NCBI GenBank assembly: GCA_963815375.1
Contig: CAWFGX010000003.1
Location: forward strand, 186,001 to 250,000
Direction of reading: 5' to 3'
Source: JASHPR01 sp963815375
GTDB taxonomy: Bacteria; Actinomycetota; Actinomycetes; Streptosporangiales; Streptosporangiaceae
DNA: 64,000 nt
Shown here in pieces: positions 26,714-34,322 of the stretch. The stretch's first letter is position 1. Each line of letters starts with the position of its first letter. Below the pieces are notes generated by a model that saw nothing but the letters and a program-made list of their open reading frames with translations, did not search any database and was not told where the DNA came from. The position numbers and the translations under genes are program-made.

Positions 26714-26831
26714 GTAGCGTACATCGCCGCGGGCCTACTGACAAGATATGACTCGTCTGGACCGGACGGTGGCTCACGCGCAGCGCCCGCCTAGCGTCGT
26801 GGGCGCGTCACTGTTGCTGTAGGCACAGCGT

Positions 26832-27008
26832 GGGCCCCATCACCGCCCTGCCCGGGCCCCGCAACCACAGCAGGGGCCCCATGCTGGCCCTGCCGGCGCC
26901 TCGCAACCACAGCAGGGGCCCCACGCTGTGGCCCTGCCGGCGCCGCCCAACAACAACAAGGGGCCCGCGCTGGCCCTGGCGGCGCCGCCCCAACGACAGC
27001 AAGGGCCC
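26832..27008 (-). repeat. Tandem 42-45-bp GGGCCCC repeat, locus 1
   Basis: Five units with cores at about 26832, 26873, 26915, 26960 and 27002. On the minus strand the best-conserved core is GGGGCCCCTGCTGTGGTTGC, followed by GCCGGCAGGGCCAGC-like sequence. Two cores are identical over 20 bp (26861-26880 and 26903-26922). The array starts 37 nt after the rpiB-like stop, in that gene's direction. One minus-strand frame is open across the array with a 14-residue period (GPLLWLRGAGRASM), but nothing else suggests a protein. Confidence 0.75.
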
Positions 27009-27045
27009 GCGCCGGTCGCGCGCGCCTGGCCGAGCTGCCCGGACC

Positions 27046-27459
27046 TTACAGGTTCCTGATCAGGTCGATGCTGGCTGTTTCGTCTGGATGCTCGGCTGGC
27101 ACCTCGAGGAATGCCTTGACGCACTCGACGGCGACGTCGGGCGCGAGGCGCTTGAGGCTCAGCGCCAGGACGTTGGCGTCGTTCCAGAGGCGCGCGTTCC
27201 GCGCGATCCACGGCTCCCAGGCGAGCGCCGCCCGGACGCCCTGGACCTTATTGGCGGCGATGGACGTGCCGGTCCCGGTCCAGCACATCACCACGCCGAA
27301 GTCCGCCTCACCGTCAGCCACCGAGCGCCCGACCTCGCGGGCGAACTCGGGCCAGCTCTGCTCAGCGCCCAGCAGCCGGACGTCGGCCACGCTGCGCAGG
27401 TAGTCGACGACCGCCCGAGTGCACTCGTTCTCGTCGTCTGCCCCGAACGCGATCCTCAT
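27046..27459 (-). CDS. RpiB/LacAB-family sugar-phosphate isomerase, atypical
   Basis: A 137-residue member of the ribose-5-phosphate isomerase B/galactose-6-phosphate isomerase family. The segment CWTGTGTSIAANKVQGVRAA (residues 59-78) matches the CGTGxGxxIAANKVxGxRAA loop, and NDANVLALS also fits. The usual N-terminal GADHAG is GADDEN here, so the conserved His is missing, and the Y-P-D-Y segment is SWPEF. The substrate may therefore differ from ribose 5-phosphate. It overlaps the upstream livF stop by 4 nt, an unusual pairing of an ABC ATPase with an isomerase. Confidence 0.82.
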   Translation of the reverse strand: MRIAFGADDENECTRAVVDYLRSVADVRLLGAEQSWPEFAREVGRSVADGEADFGVVMCWTGTGTSIAANKVQGVRAALAWEPWIARNARLWNDANVLALSLKRLAPDVAVECVKAFLEVPAEHPDETASIDLIRNL

Positions 27460-28181
27460 CCGCTGCTCTCCCGGCGCTGACCCAGGTAGCTGGCTGCCAG
27501 CAGCGCGCTGTCGCCGCTGAGGCGATCGGCGCTGTCGGCTGCCACCAGCTCGCCGTGCGAGAGCACATAACCGCGGTGTGAGATCTTCAGTGCCAGGTGC
27601 ACGTGCTGCTCCACCAGGAGCACGGCGGTCCCGTTCCTCGTCGCGAAGTCGCGTACGACCGGCAGCAGCCGTTCCACGATCACCGGGGCCAGGCCCAGGC
27701 TGAGCTCGTCCAGCAGCAGCACCCGCGGCCTGCGCAGCAGCGCGCGCGACAGCGCGAGCATCTGCTGCTCGCCACTGGACAGCAGCCCGGCCCGGCGGTC
27801 CTGCAGCCCGCGCAGCGCGGGGAAGTGCTCGAACGCTGCCTCCTGCTGGTCGGGCCTGACCGCTCCGTCCAGGCGGAAGTGCTCGGCGACCGTGAGCTGA
27901 AAGAAGATGCCGCGATCATGTGGCACGTGCACGATGCCCCGGCGGACCCGATCGGTCGCGGAGACGCCCGCCAGGTCGGCGCCGTCGAGTCGCACCGAGC
28001 CGTTAGCGAGCTTGACCAGGCCCGAGATCGCCCTCAGCGTGGTGGTCTTGCCCGCGCCGTTGGCGCCGAGGAGCGCTACAACCTCGCCAGCGGACACTGT
28101 CAGCGTCAGGTCGCGCACGACCGGCGCACCGTCATATCCGGCCCTGAGGTCGCGTAGCTCGAGTGTCGGACTGCTATCCAC
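27456..28181 (-). CDS. LivF-like ABC transporter ATP-binding protein
   Basis: A 241-residue ATPase of the branched-chain amino acid/urea (HAAT) class. Walker A is GANGAGKTT, the Q-loop region has RGIVHVPHDRGIF, the signature is LSSGEQQ and Walker B is RVLLLDELSLGLAP, with the switch His in LLVEQHVH. The short length and ELSLGLAP are LivF-type. No complete livG, permease or binding-protein genes are nearby; only a livG-like tail on the opposite strand at 28345-28467. It is coupled to the isomerase gene and may serve permeases encoded elsewhere. Confidence 0.88.
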   Translation of the reverse strand: MDSSPTLELRDLRAGYDGAPVVRDLTLTVSAGEVVALLGANGAGKTTTLRAISGLVKLANGSVRLDGADLAGVSATDRVRRGIVHVPHDRGIFFQLTVAEHFRLDGAVRPDQQEAAFEHFPALRGLQDRRAGLLSSGEQQMLALSRALLRRPRVLLLDELSLGLAPVIVERLLPVVRDFATRNGTAVLLVEQHVHLALKISHRGYVLSHGELVAADSADRLSGDSALLAASYLGQRRESSG

Positions 28182-28344
28182 CTGGTCTCCCCGCTTCCGC
28201 CGCCCTATCCGGGTTTATCCCCATGCATCCCTGGGTCTATCCGGCCAGCCTGCAGCGTCCAGGCGTTCTGCCGAGCATCAACAAAACTGTGTTACATCGT
28301 AATGACAAGATTGTTGACAGGCCACCTCTCGCCGTCTTTGGCAC

Positions 28345-28467
28345 GTAGTCGCGGACGGCCCGCCGGAGGAGGTCCGGCGCGACCCGCGGGTGATCGCCGC
28401 TTACCTCGGCGAGAGCACCGAACTCGGCCCGGCCCCGGCCGACCCGGCGGCCGTCGACGGAATGTGA
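28345..28467 (+). pseudogene. LivG-like ABC ATPase, C-terminal tail
   Basis: The frame reads VVADGPPEEVRRDPRVIAAY, then LGEST and a short Pro/Ala tail to TGA at 28465-28467. This is the conserved C-terminal end of LivG/LivF ATPases (G-x-P-x-E-V-R-x-x-P-x-V-I-x-A-Y-L-G). The Walker and signature regions are absent. It lies on the opposite strand from livF and 164 bp upstream of it, so a rearrangement of an ancestral liv cluster is likely. Confidence 0.6.
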
Positions 28468-28474
28468 CGACCGG

Positions 28475-29236
28475 TCATCTGCGCGCGACGATGTTCAGCC
28501 GCACGTAGTCGATCACCGGCGCGGGCATTGCCGCCGCTACCCGTTCCGCGAACTCGCGGCGCTCCCCCTCCGGGAGCGTCGCGAGGTGCTCGCGCAGGCA
28601 GACGGTCTCCAGGAAGTCTGCGAGCGGCGCCCCGGCCGGGAACGAAGTCGGCTGGGGATGAGTCCACACGCGCGCATCGGTGAATCCGGCCCGCCGCAGC
28701 CGGGCGGTGGTCTCCTCAGCGGTCGCGTACACCCAGGTGCCTGCCCGCTCCACGCCGAGCGAGCGAACCGCGCGGATGACGTTCTCGATGTTGCCCCGGC
28801 CGCCGCACTGCGCGACGAGCTGCCCGTCCGGCCGCAGCACCCCGGCAAGCCTGGTGAACAGGCGATCGTGATCGGGCACCCAGTGGAACGTCGCGGTGGA
28901 GAACACCGCGTCCACCGGAGCATCGCTGCCGAGAGCGGCCGGGTCCAGATCCAGAAGATTGGCCTGAACGAAACGTACCCGCTCGCCGCCGGACAATCTG
29001 ACCCTGGCCTGCGCCAGCATCGACGCTGACGCGTCGAGCGCGATCACCCGCCCATCTGGCAGCCGGGAGAGCAGCTCCTGCGTCACCCGGCCGCTGCCGC
29101 ACCCGGCGTCCAGCACCGTCTCGGCCCCGGTCAGCTCCAGGCGTGACAGAACGGTCCGCCCCCAGCGCGCTTGCGGGTCGGAGAGCTGGTCGTAACGCGC
29201 ACCGTCCCAGTCGCTGGCCGTCTCGCTGGTCACCAC
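28475..29236 (-). CDS. Class I SAM-dependent methyltransferase (Tam-like)
   Basis: A 253-residue methyltransferase. Motif I is VLDAGCGSGRVTQELL (about residue 41), followed by ALDASASMLAQA, FVQANLLDL, VDAVFSTATFHWVPDHDRLF and LAGVLRPDGQLVAQCGG. The segments FSTATFHWV and VAQCGGRGNIENV resemble trans-aconitate 2-methyltransferase-like enzymes. The physiological substrate is unknown. It is separate from tex (50-nt gap) on the same strand. Confidence 0.87.
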   Translation of the reverse strand: MVTSETASDWDGARYDQLSDPQARWGRTVLSRLELTGAETVLDAGCGSGRVTQELLSRLPDGRVIALDASASMLAQARVRLSGGERVRFVQANLLDLDPAALGSDAPVDAVFSTATFHWVPDHDRLFTRLAGVLRPDGQLVAQCGGRGNIENVIRAVRSLGVERAGTWVYATAEETTARLRRAGFTDARVWTHPQPTSFPAGAPLADFLETVCLREHLATLPEGERREFAERVAAAMPAPVIDYVRLNIVARR

Positions 29237-29286
29237 TGCACGCTACCGGCTGATCCGTTCCGGCCCGGCAGCAGCTCAGGCCCGAG

Positions 29287-31746
29287 TCATCCCTGCCGCC
29301 GTCGGGGCTCGCGCTCGCCTCCGCCAGCCAGGCCGGCCCGGCGCAGGGCCTCGGCCATGGCACTTTCAGGCACCGGGCCGCGGCCGCCGGGACGGGTGGC
29401 CGACGGCGGGCGAGGCTTTCCCGCGGCGGGCGCTGACCGGGCGGAGTCGGACCGGGGCGCGCTGCCCCGGTCCGGATCGTCGTCCAGCCGCATGGACAGC
29501 GAGATCCGGTTCCGGGCGGCGTCGACGCTGAGGACTTTCACCCGCACGACATCTCCTGACCGGGCAACATCCCGCGGATCGGCCACGAAACTGCGCGACA
29601 TCGCGGAGATGTGCACGAGCCCGTCCTGGTGCACGCCGATGTCGACGAAGGCACCAAACGCGGCCACGTTGGTGACCGTTCCCTCCAGGATCATGCCCGG
29701 CGCCAGGTCCTGCAGCGTCTGCACGCCCTCGGCAAACTGGGCGGTCGTGAACGCCGGCCGGGGGTCGCGTCCCGGCTTTTCCAGCTCAGCGAGGATGTCC
29801 GTGACCGTCGGCAGGCCGAACCGCTCGTCGGTGAAGTCTTTCGGCCGCAGTGAGCGCAGCACCGGCGTGTTCCCGATCAGCTCCCGCACCCCGGTGCCGG
29901 CGCTGGCCAGGATCCGCCGGACCACGGGGTAGGCCTCGGGGTGGACACCGGAGCCGTCCAGCGGGTCCTCGCCATCACTGATCCGCAAGAACCCAGCGCA
30001 CTGCTCGAACGCCTTCGGGCCCAGCCGCGGCACCTTGGTCAGCGCACGGCGGCTGCGGAACGGCCCCGCGGAGTCCCGGTAGGCCACGATCGCGCCCGCC
30101 AGCCCCTCGGTGACGCCGGAGACGCGGGACAGCAGCGGGACGGACGCGGTGTTCAGGTCCACGCCGACCGCGTTCACGCAGTCCTCGACCACCGCATCCA
30201 GCGAGCGGGACAGCTTCGCCTCGGTCACGTCGTGCTGGTACTGGCCCACCCCGATGGACTTGGGGTCGATCTTGACCAGCTCGGCCAGCGGGTCCTGCAG
30301 ACGGCGGGCGATGGACACCGCCCCGCGGAGCGACACGTCCATGCCGGGAAGCTCCCGGGAGGCGTACTCGGACGCCGAATACACCGAGGCCCCGGCCTCG
30401 GAGACCACTACCCTGGTGAGCTTCAGCTCTGGATGCTGCGCCATCAGGTCTGCGGCCAGCCGGTCAGTCTCCCTCGACGCGGTGCCGTTGCCGATGGCGA
30501 TCAGCTCGACCTTGTGGGCAGCGGCGAGCCGGCCCAGCACCTGGATGGCCGCTGCCCAGCCTGCTCCCTGACTCGCGCCGCCTGGCCGGCGGTCGCGCAG
30601 CTCGTGCGGGTACACGGTCTGCGTGGCGACCGCCTTGCCGGTTCCGTCGACCACGGCGACCTTGACCCCGGTCCGGAACCCGGGGTCCAGGCCCATCGTC
30701 GGCCGGGCCCCGGCCGGGGCCGCCAGCAGCAGGTCGCGCACGTTGGCCGCGAACACGCTGACCGCGTCCTCCTCGGCCGCCTGCCACAGCCGCATCCGCA
30801 GGTCGACACCGAGGCGGACCTGGACCCGGGTCCGCCACGCCCAGCGGACGGTGTCGGCGAGCCAGCGGTCCCCGGGACGGCCGCGGCCGGCGACGCCGAA
30901 ATACCCGGCGATCCGCTCCTCGTAGTCGCTGAGCCCGGGAGCTGGCTGTCCTTCCGGCGTGATCTCCTGCGGGTCCAGTTCCAGGCTCAGAACCCCTTCC
31001 TTCTCCCCGCGCAGCAGGGCCAGGACCCGGTGCGAGGGCAGCCGGGTGAAGGGCTCGGAGAACTCGAAGTAGTCCGCGAACTTGGCGCCCTGTTCCTGCT
31101 GGCCGTCCCGGACCCGCGAGACCAGCTGGCCGCGCGCCCACATTCGCTCCCGCAGCTCGCCGATCAGGTCGGCGTCCTCGGCGAACCGCTCGGACAGGAT
31201 CGCCCGCGCGCCCTCCAGGGCGGCAGCCGCGTCAGGCACCCCCCGATCCGGGTCGACGTAAGGCAGGGCTGCCTCGCGCGGATCGCGGCCGGGGTCACCG
31301 AGCAGCCCGTCAGCGAGAGGCTCAAGGCCGGCCTCACGCGCGATCTGAGCCTTCGTCCGGCGTTTGGGCTTGTACGGCAGGTAGATGTCCTCAAGCCGCG
31401 CCTTGGAGTCCGCCGCCCGGACCTGCGCCTCCAGTGCCTCGTCGAGCTTGCCCTGGATGCGGAGCGATTCCAGGATGACGGCGCGCCGTTCCTCCAGCTC
31501 GCGCAGGTACCTGAGCCTTTCCTCCAGCGTCCGCAGCTGCGCGTCGTCGAGCGCGCCCGTCGCTTCCTTCCGGTACCGGGCAATGAACGGGACGGTCGCT
31601 CCCCCGTCGAGCAGGTCGATGGCCGCTGTCACCTGGCCGCCGCGCACTCCGAGTTCGTCGGCGATCGTCCGGCTGATAGGCCGCTCGGTGCCTTCTGGAG
31701 CACGCGCGTCGGGCACGCCGCCGCGCGGCCGCTCGGTGGCGGTCAT
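29287..31746 (-). CDS. tex: Tex-family RNA-binding transcription accessory protein
   Basis: An 819-residue protein with the Tex layout: N-terminal helical core (about 25-215, with ATVPFIARYRKEATGALDD), YqgF/RuvX-like RNase H domain (about 355-480, with GLDPGFRTGVKVAVVDGTGK), HhH tandem (about 515-590, with VGVDLNTASVPLLSRVSGV) and an S1 domain near residues 675-750 (GMILEGTVTNVAAFGAFVDI, ISLSMRL). An Arg/Pro/Ser-rich tail follows. Tex affects transcription and RNA turnover and is widely conserved. Its ATG overlaps the stop of the upstream patatin gene by 4 nt. Confidence 0.95.
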   Translation of the reverse strand: MTATERPRGGVPDARAPEGTERPISRTIADELGVRGGQVTAAIDLLDGGATVPFIARYRKEATGALDDAQLRTLEERLRYLRELEERRAVILESLRIQGKLDEALEAQVRAADSKARLEDIYLPYKPKRRTKAQIAREAGLEPLADGLLGDPGRDPREAALPYVDPDRGVPDAAAALEGARAILSERFAEDADLIGELRERMWARGQLVSRVRDGQQEQGAKFADYFEFSEPFTRLPSHRVLALLRGEKEGVLSLELDPQEITPEGQPAPGLSDYEERIAGYFGVAGRGRPGDRWLADTVRWAWRTRVQVRLGVDLRMRLWQAAEEDAVSVFAANVRDLLLAAPAGARPTMGLDPGFRTGVKVAVVDGTGKAVATQTVYPHELRDRRPGGASQGAGWAAAIQVLGRLAAAHKVELIAIGNGTASRETDRLAADLMAQHPELKLTRVVVSEAGASVYSASEYASRELPGMDVSLRGAVSIARRLQDPLAELVKIDPKSIGVGQYQHDVTEAKLSRSLDAVVEDCVNAVGVDLNTASVPLLSRVSGVTEGLAGAIVAYRDSAGPFRSRRALTKVPRLGPKAFEQCAGFLRISDGEDPLDGSGVHPEAYPVVRRILASAGTGVRELIGNTPVLRSLRPKDFTDERFGLPTVTDILAELEKPGRDPRPAFTTAQFAEGVQTLQDLAPGMILEGTVTNVAAFGAFVDIGVHQDGLVHISAMSRSFVADPRDVARSGDVVRVKVLSVDAARNRISLSMRLDDDPDRGSAPRSDSARSAPAAGKPRPPSATRPGGRGPVPESAMAEALRRAGLAGGGEREPRRRQG

Positions 31747-32582
31747 GACGGAAGGCCCGCGCGGCCCTGGGCGCGGCCAGCTTCTGCTGCGGGGCGCCGG
31801 GTGGCGGGGTCGAGCGGGTTGGCTCCCATAGCGGTTCTCGATGCGTCGTCGGGCTCGATCACGGTGATCTCCGCGCCGTCGGCTTGCAGGACAACAGCGG
31901 CGTCGCGCAGCGTTCGCGGAGCCGCGACCGGGGGGTCCACACCGAACGGCGAGACGACGATGACCCGGGAGGCGCCCGCGGCCAGGTCAGCGTTGTCCAT
32001 GGACCGGACGCCGCCATCGATGTACCGGCGGCTGCCGATCGTCACTGGTGGCCACACTCCAGGCACCGCGCTGCTCGCGGCGACCGCGTCGACCAGGCTG
32101 ACCCCGGAGCCGGCGTCGAACACGCGCGTCGCCCCGTCCTCGCAGTCGATCGCCACCAGCCGGATCCGGCGCTCCGGCCAATCGTGGGACGGCAGCCGGG
32201 ACTCGATCACTGCCCGGCGCCTGGCCTCAGGCACCGTCTGCGCGGCCAGAGCGTACGCGCCGCACCGCTGCAGCATCTCCTCTGGTGTGGACGCTCCGGC
32301 GAGGAATTCAGCCATCTCCATGCCGAGCTTATCCAGGTCGATCTCGGCCGGGATCTCGGCGGCCTGGAGCGCAGGGTCGGTCTGTCTGGCGAGCAGCCCG
32401 TCCAGGGCGAGGCCGCTGCCGATCTGGGCGGCCACGTTGGCGCCTGCTGACGTTCCGATGATCACGTCGGCGCCGGTGATGTCCTGCCCGGCATCCGCGA
32501 GCCCGGCCAGCAGCCCGGTCATCCACGCGATCCCGGCAACGCCGCCGCCGCCGAGGACCAGCGCCTGCTCACCTGCCATCAC
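31743..32582 (-). CDS. Patatin-like phospholipase
   Basis: A 279-residue serine lipid acyl hydrolase. The oxyanion loop is LVLGGGGVAGIAW (residues 8-20), the nucleophile elbow is GTSAG with Ser near residue 45, and the catalytic Asp is in YIDGGV. The Ser-Asp dyad is complete. Some family members are toxins or effectors, others housekeeping lipases; nothing here indicates secretion. It precedes tex with a 4-nt overlap and is divergent from codA, with about 50 bp between starts. ATG at 32579 is an alternative start. Confidence 0.9.
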   Translation of the reverse strand: MMAGEQALVLGGGGVAGIAWMTGLLAGLADAGQDITGADVIIGTSAGANVAAQIGSGLALDGLLARQTDPALQAAEIPAEIDLDKLGMEMAEFLAGASTPEEMLQRCGAYALAAQTVPEARRRAVIESRLPSHDWPERRIRLVAIDCEDGATRVFDAGSGVSLVDAVAASSAVPGVWPPVTIGSRRYIDGGVRSMDNADLAAGASRVIVVSPFGVDPPVAAPRTLRDAAVVLQADGAEITVIEPDDASRTAMGANPLDPATRRPAAEAGRAQGRAGLPS

Positions 32583-32632
32583 GCCTCCCGGTTGTGCACG
32601 CGGACAGAAACCATACCGGGGATGATGATTAA

Positions 32633-33919
32633 ATGACCGATTTGCTGCTCCGCAACGCCCATATCGCAGGCCAGGACTTGCTGGCCGACGTTGCCGTGGC
32701 GGACGGCGTGATCACCGCAATTGGCCCGGGCACAGGGTCTGCCGCGGACACGTGCGCCGCTGAGGTCATCGACCTTGCCGGGCGGCTGGTCACGCCGCCG
32801 CTGGTCGAGCCGCACATTCACCTGGACGCGGTGCTGACTGCCGGGCAGCCGAGGCCGAACGTGTCCGGCTCGCTGTTCGAGGGCATCGCGGTCTGGGCCG
32901 AGCGGGTTGCGCAGCTGAGCTATGCCGACGTGCAGGAACGCGTCAGGCAGGTGCTGCGCTGGCAGCTCGCCTGCGGCGTGCAGCACGTGCGCAGCCACGT
33001 CGACGTCTGCGACCCGCAGCTGCGGGCACTGCAGGCCCTGGTCGACCTGCGGGAAGAGGTACGCGGGATGATCGATCTGCAGCTGGTCGCGTTCCCGCAG
33101 CAGGGCATCATCGGCTTCGACGGCGGCCGGGAGCTGATGCGCAAGGCGGTCGAGCTCGGTGCCGACGTGGTCGGCGGGATCCCGCACTACGAGCTGACCC
33201 GCGAGGACGGGGTCGAGTCGGTCCAGTTCGCCATGGCCCTGGCCGAAGAGCACGGGCTGGCCGTCGACATCCACTGCGACGAGACCGACGACGATCACTC
33301 CAGGTTCGTCGAGGTGATGGCGGCCGAGACGATCCGGCGCGGCATGTCCGGCCGGGTCACAGCGAGTCACACCACCGCGATGCACTCCTACAACAACGCC
33401 TACGCCTACCGGCTGATCAGCAACATCGCCCGGGCCGGGCTGCATATGGTTACCAACCCGCTGGACAACTCGGTACTGCAGGGCCGCTTTGACACCGGGC
33501 CGATCCGGCGCGGCCACACGCGCGTGAAGCAGCTGGCCGACGCCGGGGTCAACGTCTGCATCGGGCACGACTCGGTGATGGATCCCTGGTACCCGCTGGG
33601 CTACGGCGACCCGCTGCAGGCCGCGTTCGTGCTCGTGCACCTGGGCCAGATGTCGGGCGACGACGAGCTGCGGCGGCTCATCGACATGATCACGGTCTGC
33701 CCGGCGGCAGCGCTCGGCCTGGCCGGCTACGGTCTGCGGCCGGGTGGCCCGGCCGACCTGGTCGTGTTCGATGCACCGTCCGAGGCTGACGCGCTGCGCC
33801 TGATGGCGCCGCGCACGCTGGTGCTGCGGGGCGGGCGGGTGGTCGCGCGGTCGGTTCCGGCTCAGCACACGGTGGTCTGGCACGGCACCGAGGAGCAGGT
33901 CACGTTCCTGCGCGGCTAA
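32633..33919 (+). CDS. codA: Cytosine deaminase CodA
   Basis: A 428-residue amidohydrolase very close in layout to E. coli CodA. The metal ligands fall at the same numbers: His61 and His63 in EPHIHLD, His214 and Glu217 in IHCDETDD, the SHTTAMHSYNNAY segment with the next His, and Asp in GHDSVMDPWYPLG. GQPRPNVSGSLFEGI and QGRFDTGPIRRG are also shared. It deaminates cytosine to uracil, feeding pyrimidine salvage. An NCS1 permease gene follows in convergent orientation, a likely uptake partner. No PyrR, Nac-like or purine-type operator was recognised. Confidence 0.95.
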   Translation: MTDLLLRNAHIAGQDLLADVAVADGVITAIGPGTGSAADTCAAEVIDLAGRLVTPPLVEPHIHLDAVLTAGQPRPNVSGSLFEGIAVWAERVAQLSYADVQERVRQVLRWQLACGVQHVRSHVDVCDPQLRALQALVDLREEVRGMIDLQLVAFPQQGIIGFDGGRELMRKAVELGADVVGGIPHYELTREDGVESVQFAMALAEEHGLAVDIHCDETDDDHSRFVEVMAAETIRRGMSGRVTASHTTAMHSYNNAYAYRLISNIARAGLHMVTNPLDNSVLQGRFDTGPIRRGHTRVKQLADAGVNVCIGHDSVMDPWYPLGYGDPLQAAFVLVHLGQMSGDDELRRLIDMITVCPAAALGLAGYGLRPGGPADLVVFDAPSEADALRLMAPRTLVLRGGRVVARSVPAQHTVVWHGTEEQVTFLRG

Positions 33920-33994
33920 GCGCGCCGCCTAGCGAGCCGCGTTGCCGCCGTTGCCCTGCTCCGCTTTTCAGTCTGAGCCTCCGCCTGGCCCCGG

Positions 33995-34205
33995 CGCGGG
34001 CCCCTAGCTGTGGTTCCGGGGTCGTAGCGAGCCCCGGCGCGGGCCCCCAGCTGTGGCTGCGTAGCCCTAGCCAGCCCCGGCGCGGGCCCCTTGCTGTGGC
34101 TGCGTGGCCGTAGCCAGCACCAGCGCGGTGCCCCTGCTGGGGTTGCGGGGCTCTGGCAGGGCGGTGGAGGTGCCCGGGCTGGGGTTAGTGCAACAGCAGG
34201 GGGCC
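33995..34205 (+). repeat. Tandem 43-bp GGGCCCC repeat, locus 2
   Basis: Units begin with CGCGGGCCCC-like cores at 33995, 34038, 34081 and 34124 (exactly 43 bp apart), with a degenerate fifth near 34166. The unit core is CGGGCCCCTTGCTGTGGCTG followed by GTAGCCAGCCCCGG-like sequence. It shares GGGCCCC-TNGCTGTGG-YTGCG with locus 1, read on the opposite strand, and begins 76 nt after the codA stop in the same direction as codA. The rest of the 400-bp gap to the permease gene holds no gene. Confidence 0.75.
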
Positions 34206-34322
34206 CGCGACCGGCACCGCGAGTCCGCGCGGCGGCTTGGCGGGCGCGCGCGCTCGAGCGGGCACTGAGTGGGGCGGCGTCCGGCCAGAGTTGCCGGACG
34301 CCGCGTTCCGCTTAAGAGGGTT

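Noticed and set aside
26832..27008. A CRISPR array
   Set aside because: The 42-45-bp units are similar along most of their length with no unique spacers, the direct repeats are degenerate, and no cas genes are present.
29941..32625. An 894-residue plus-strand frame opposite tex and patatin
   Set aside because: It is antisense to two strongly supported genes and its translation is low-complexity Gly/Arg/His/Pro.
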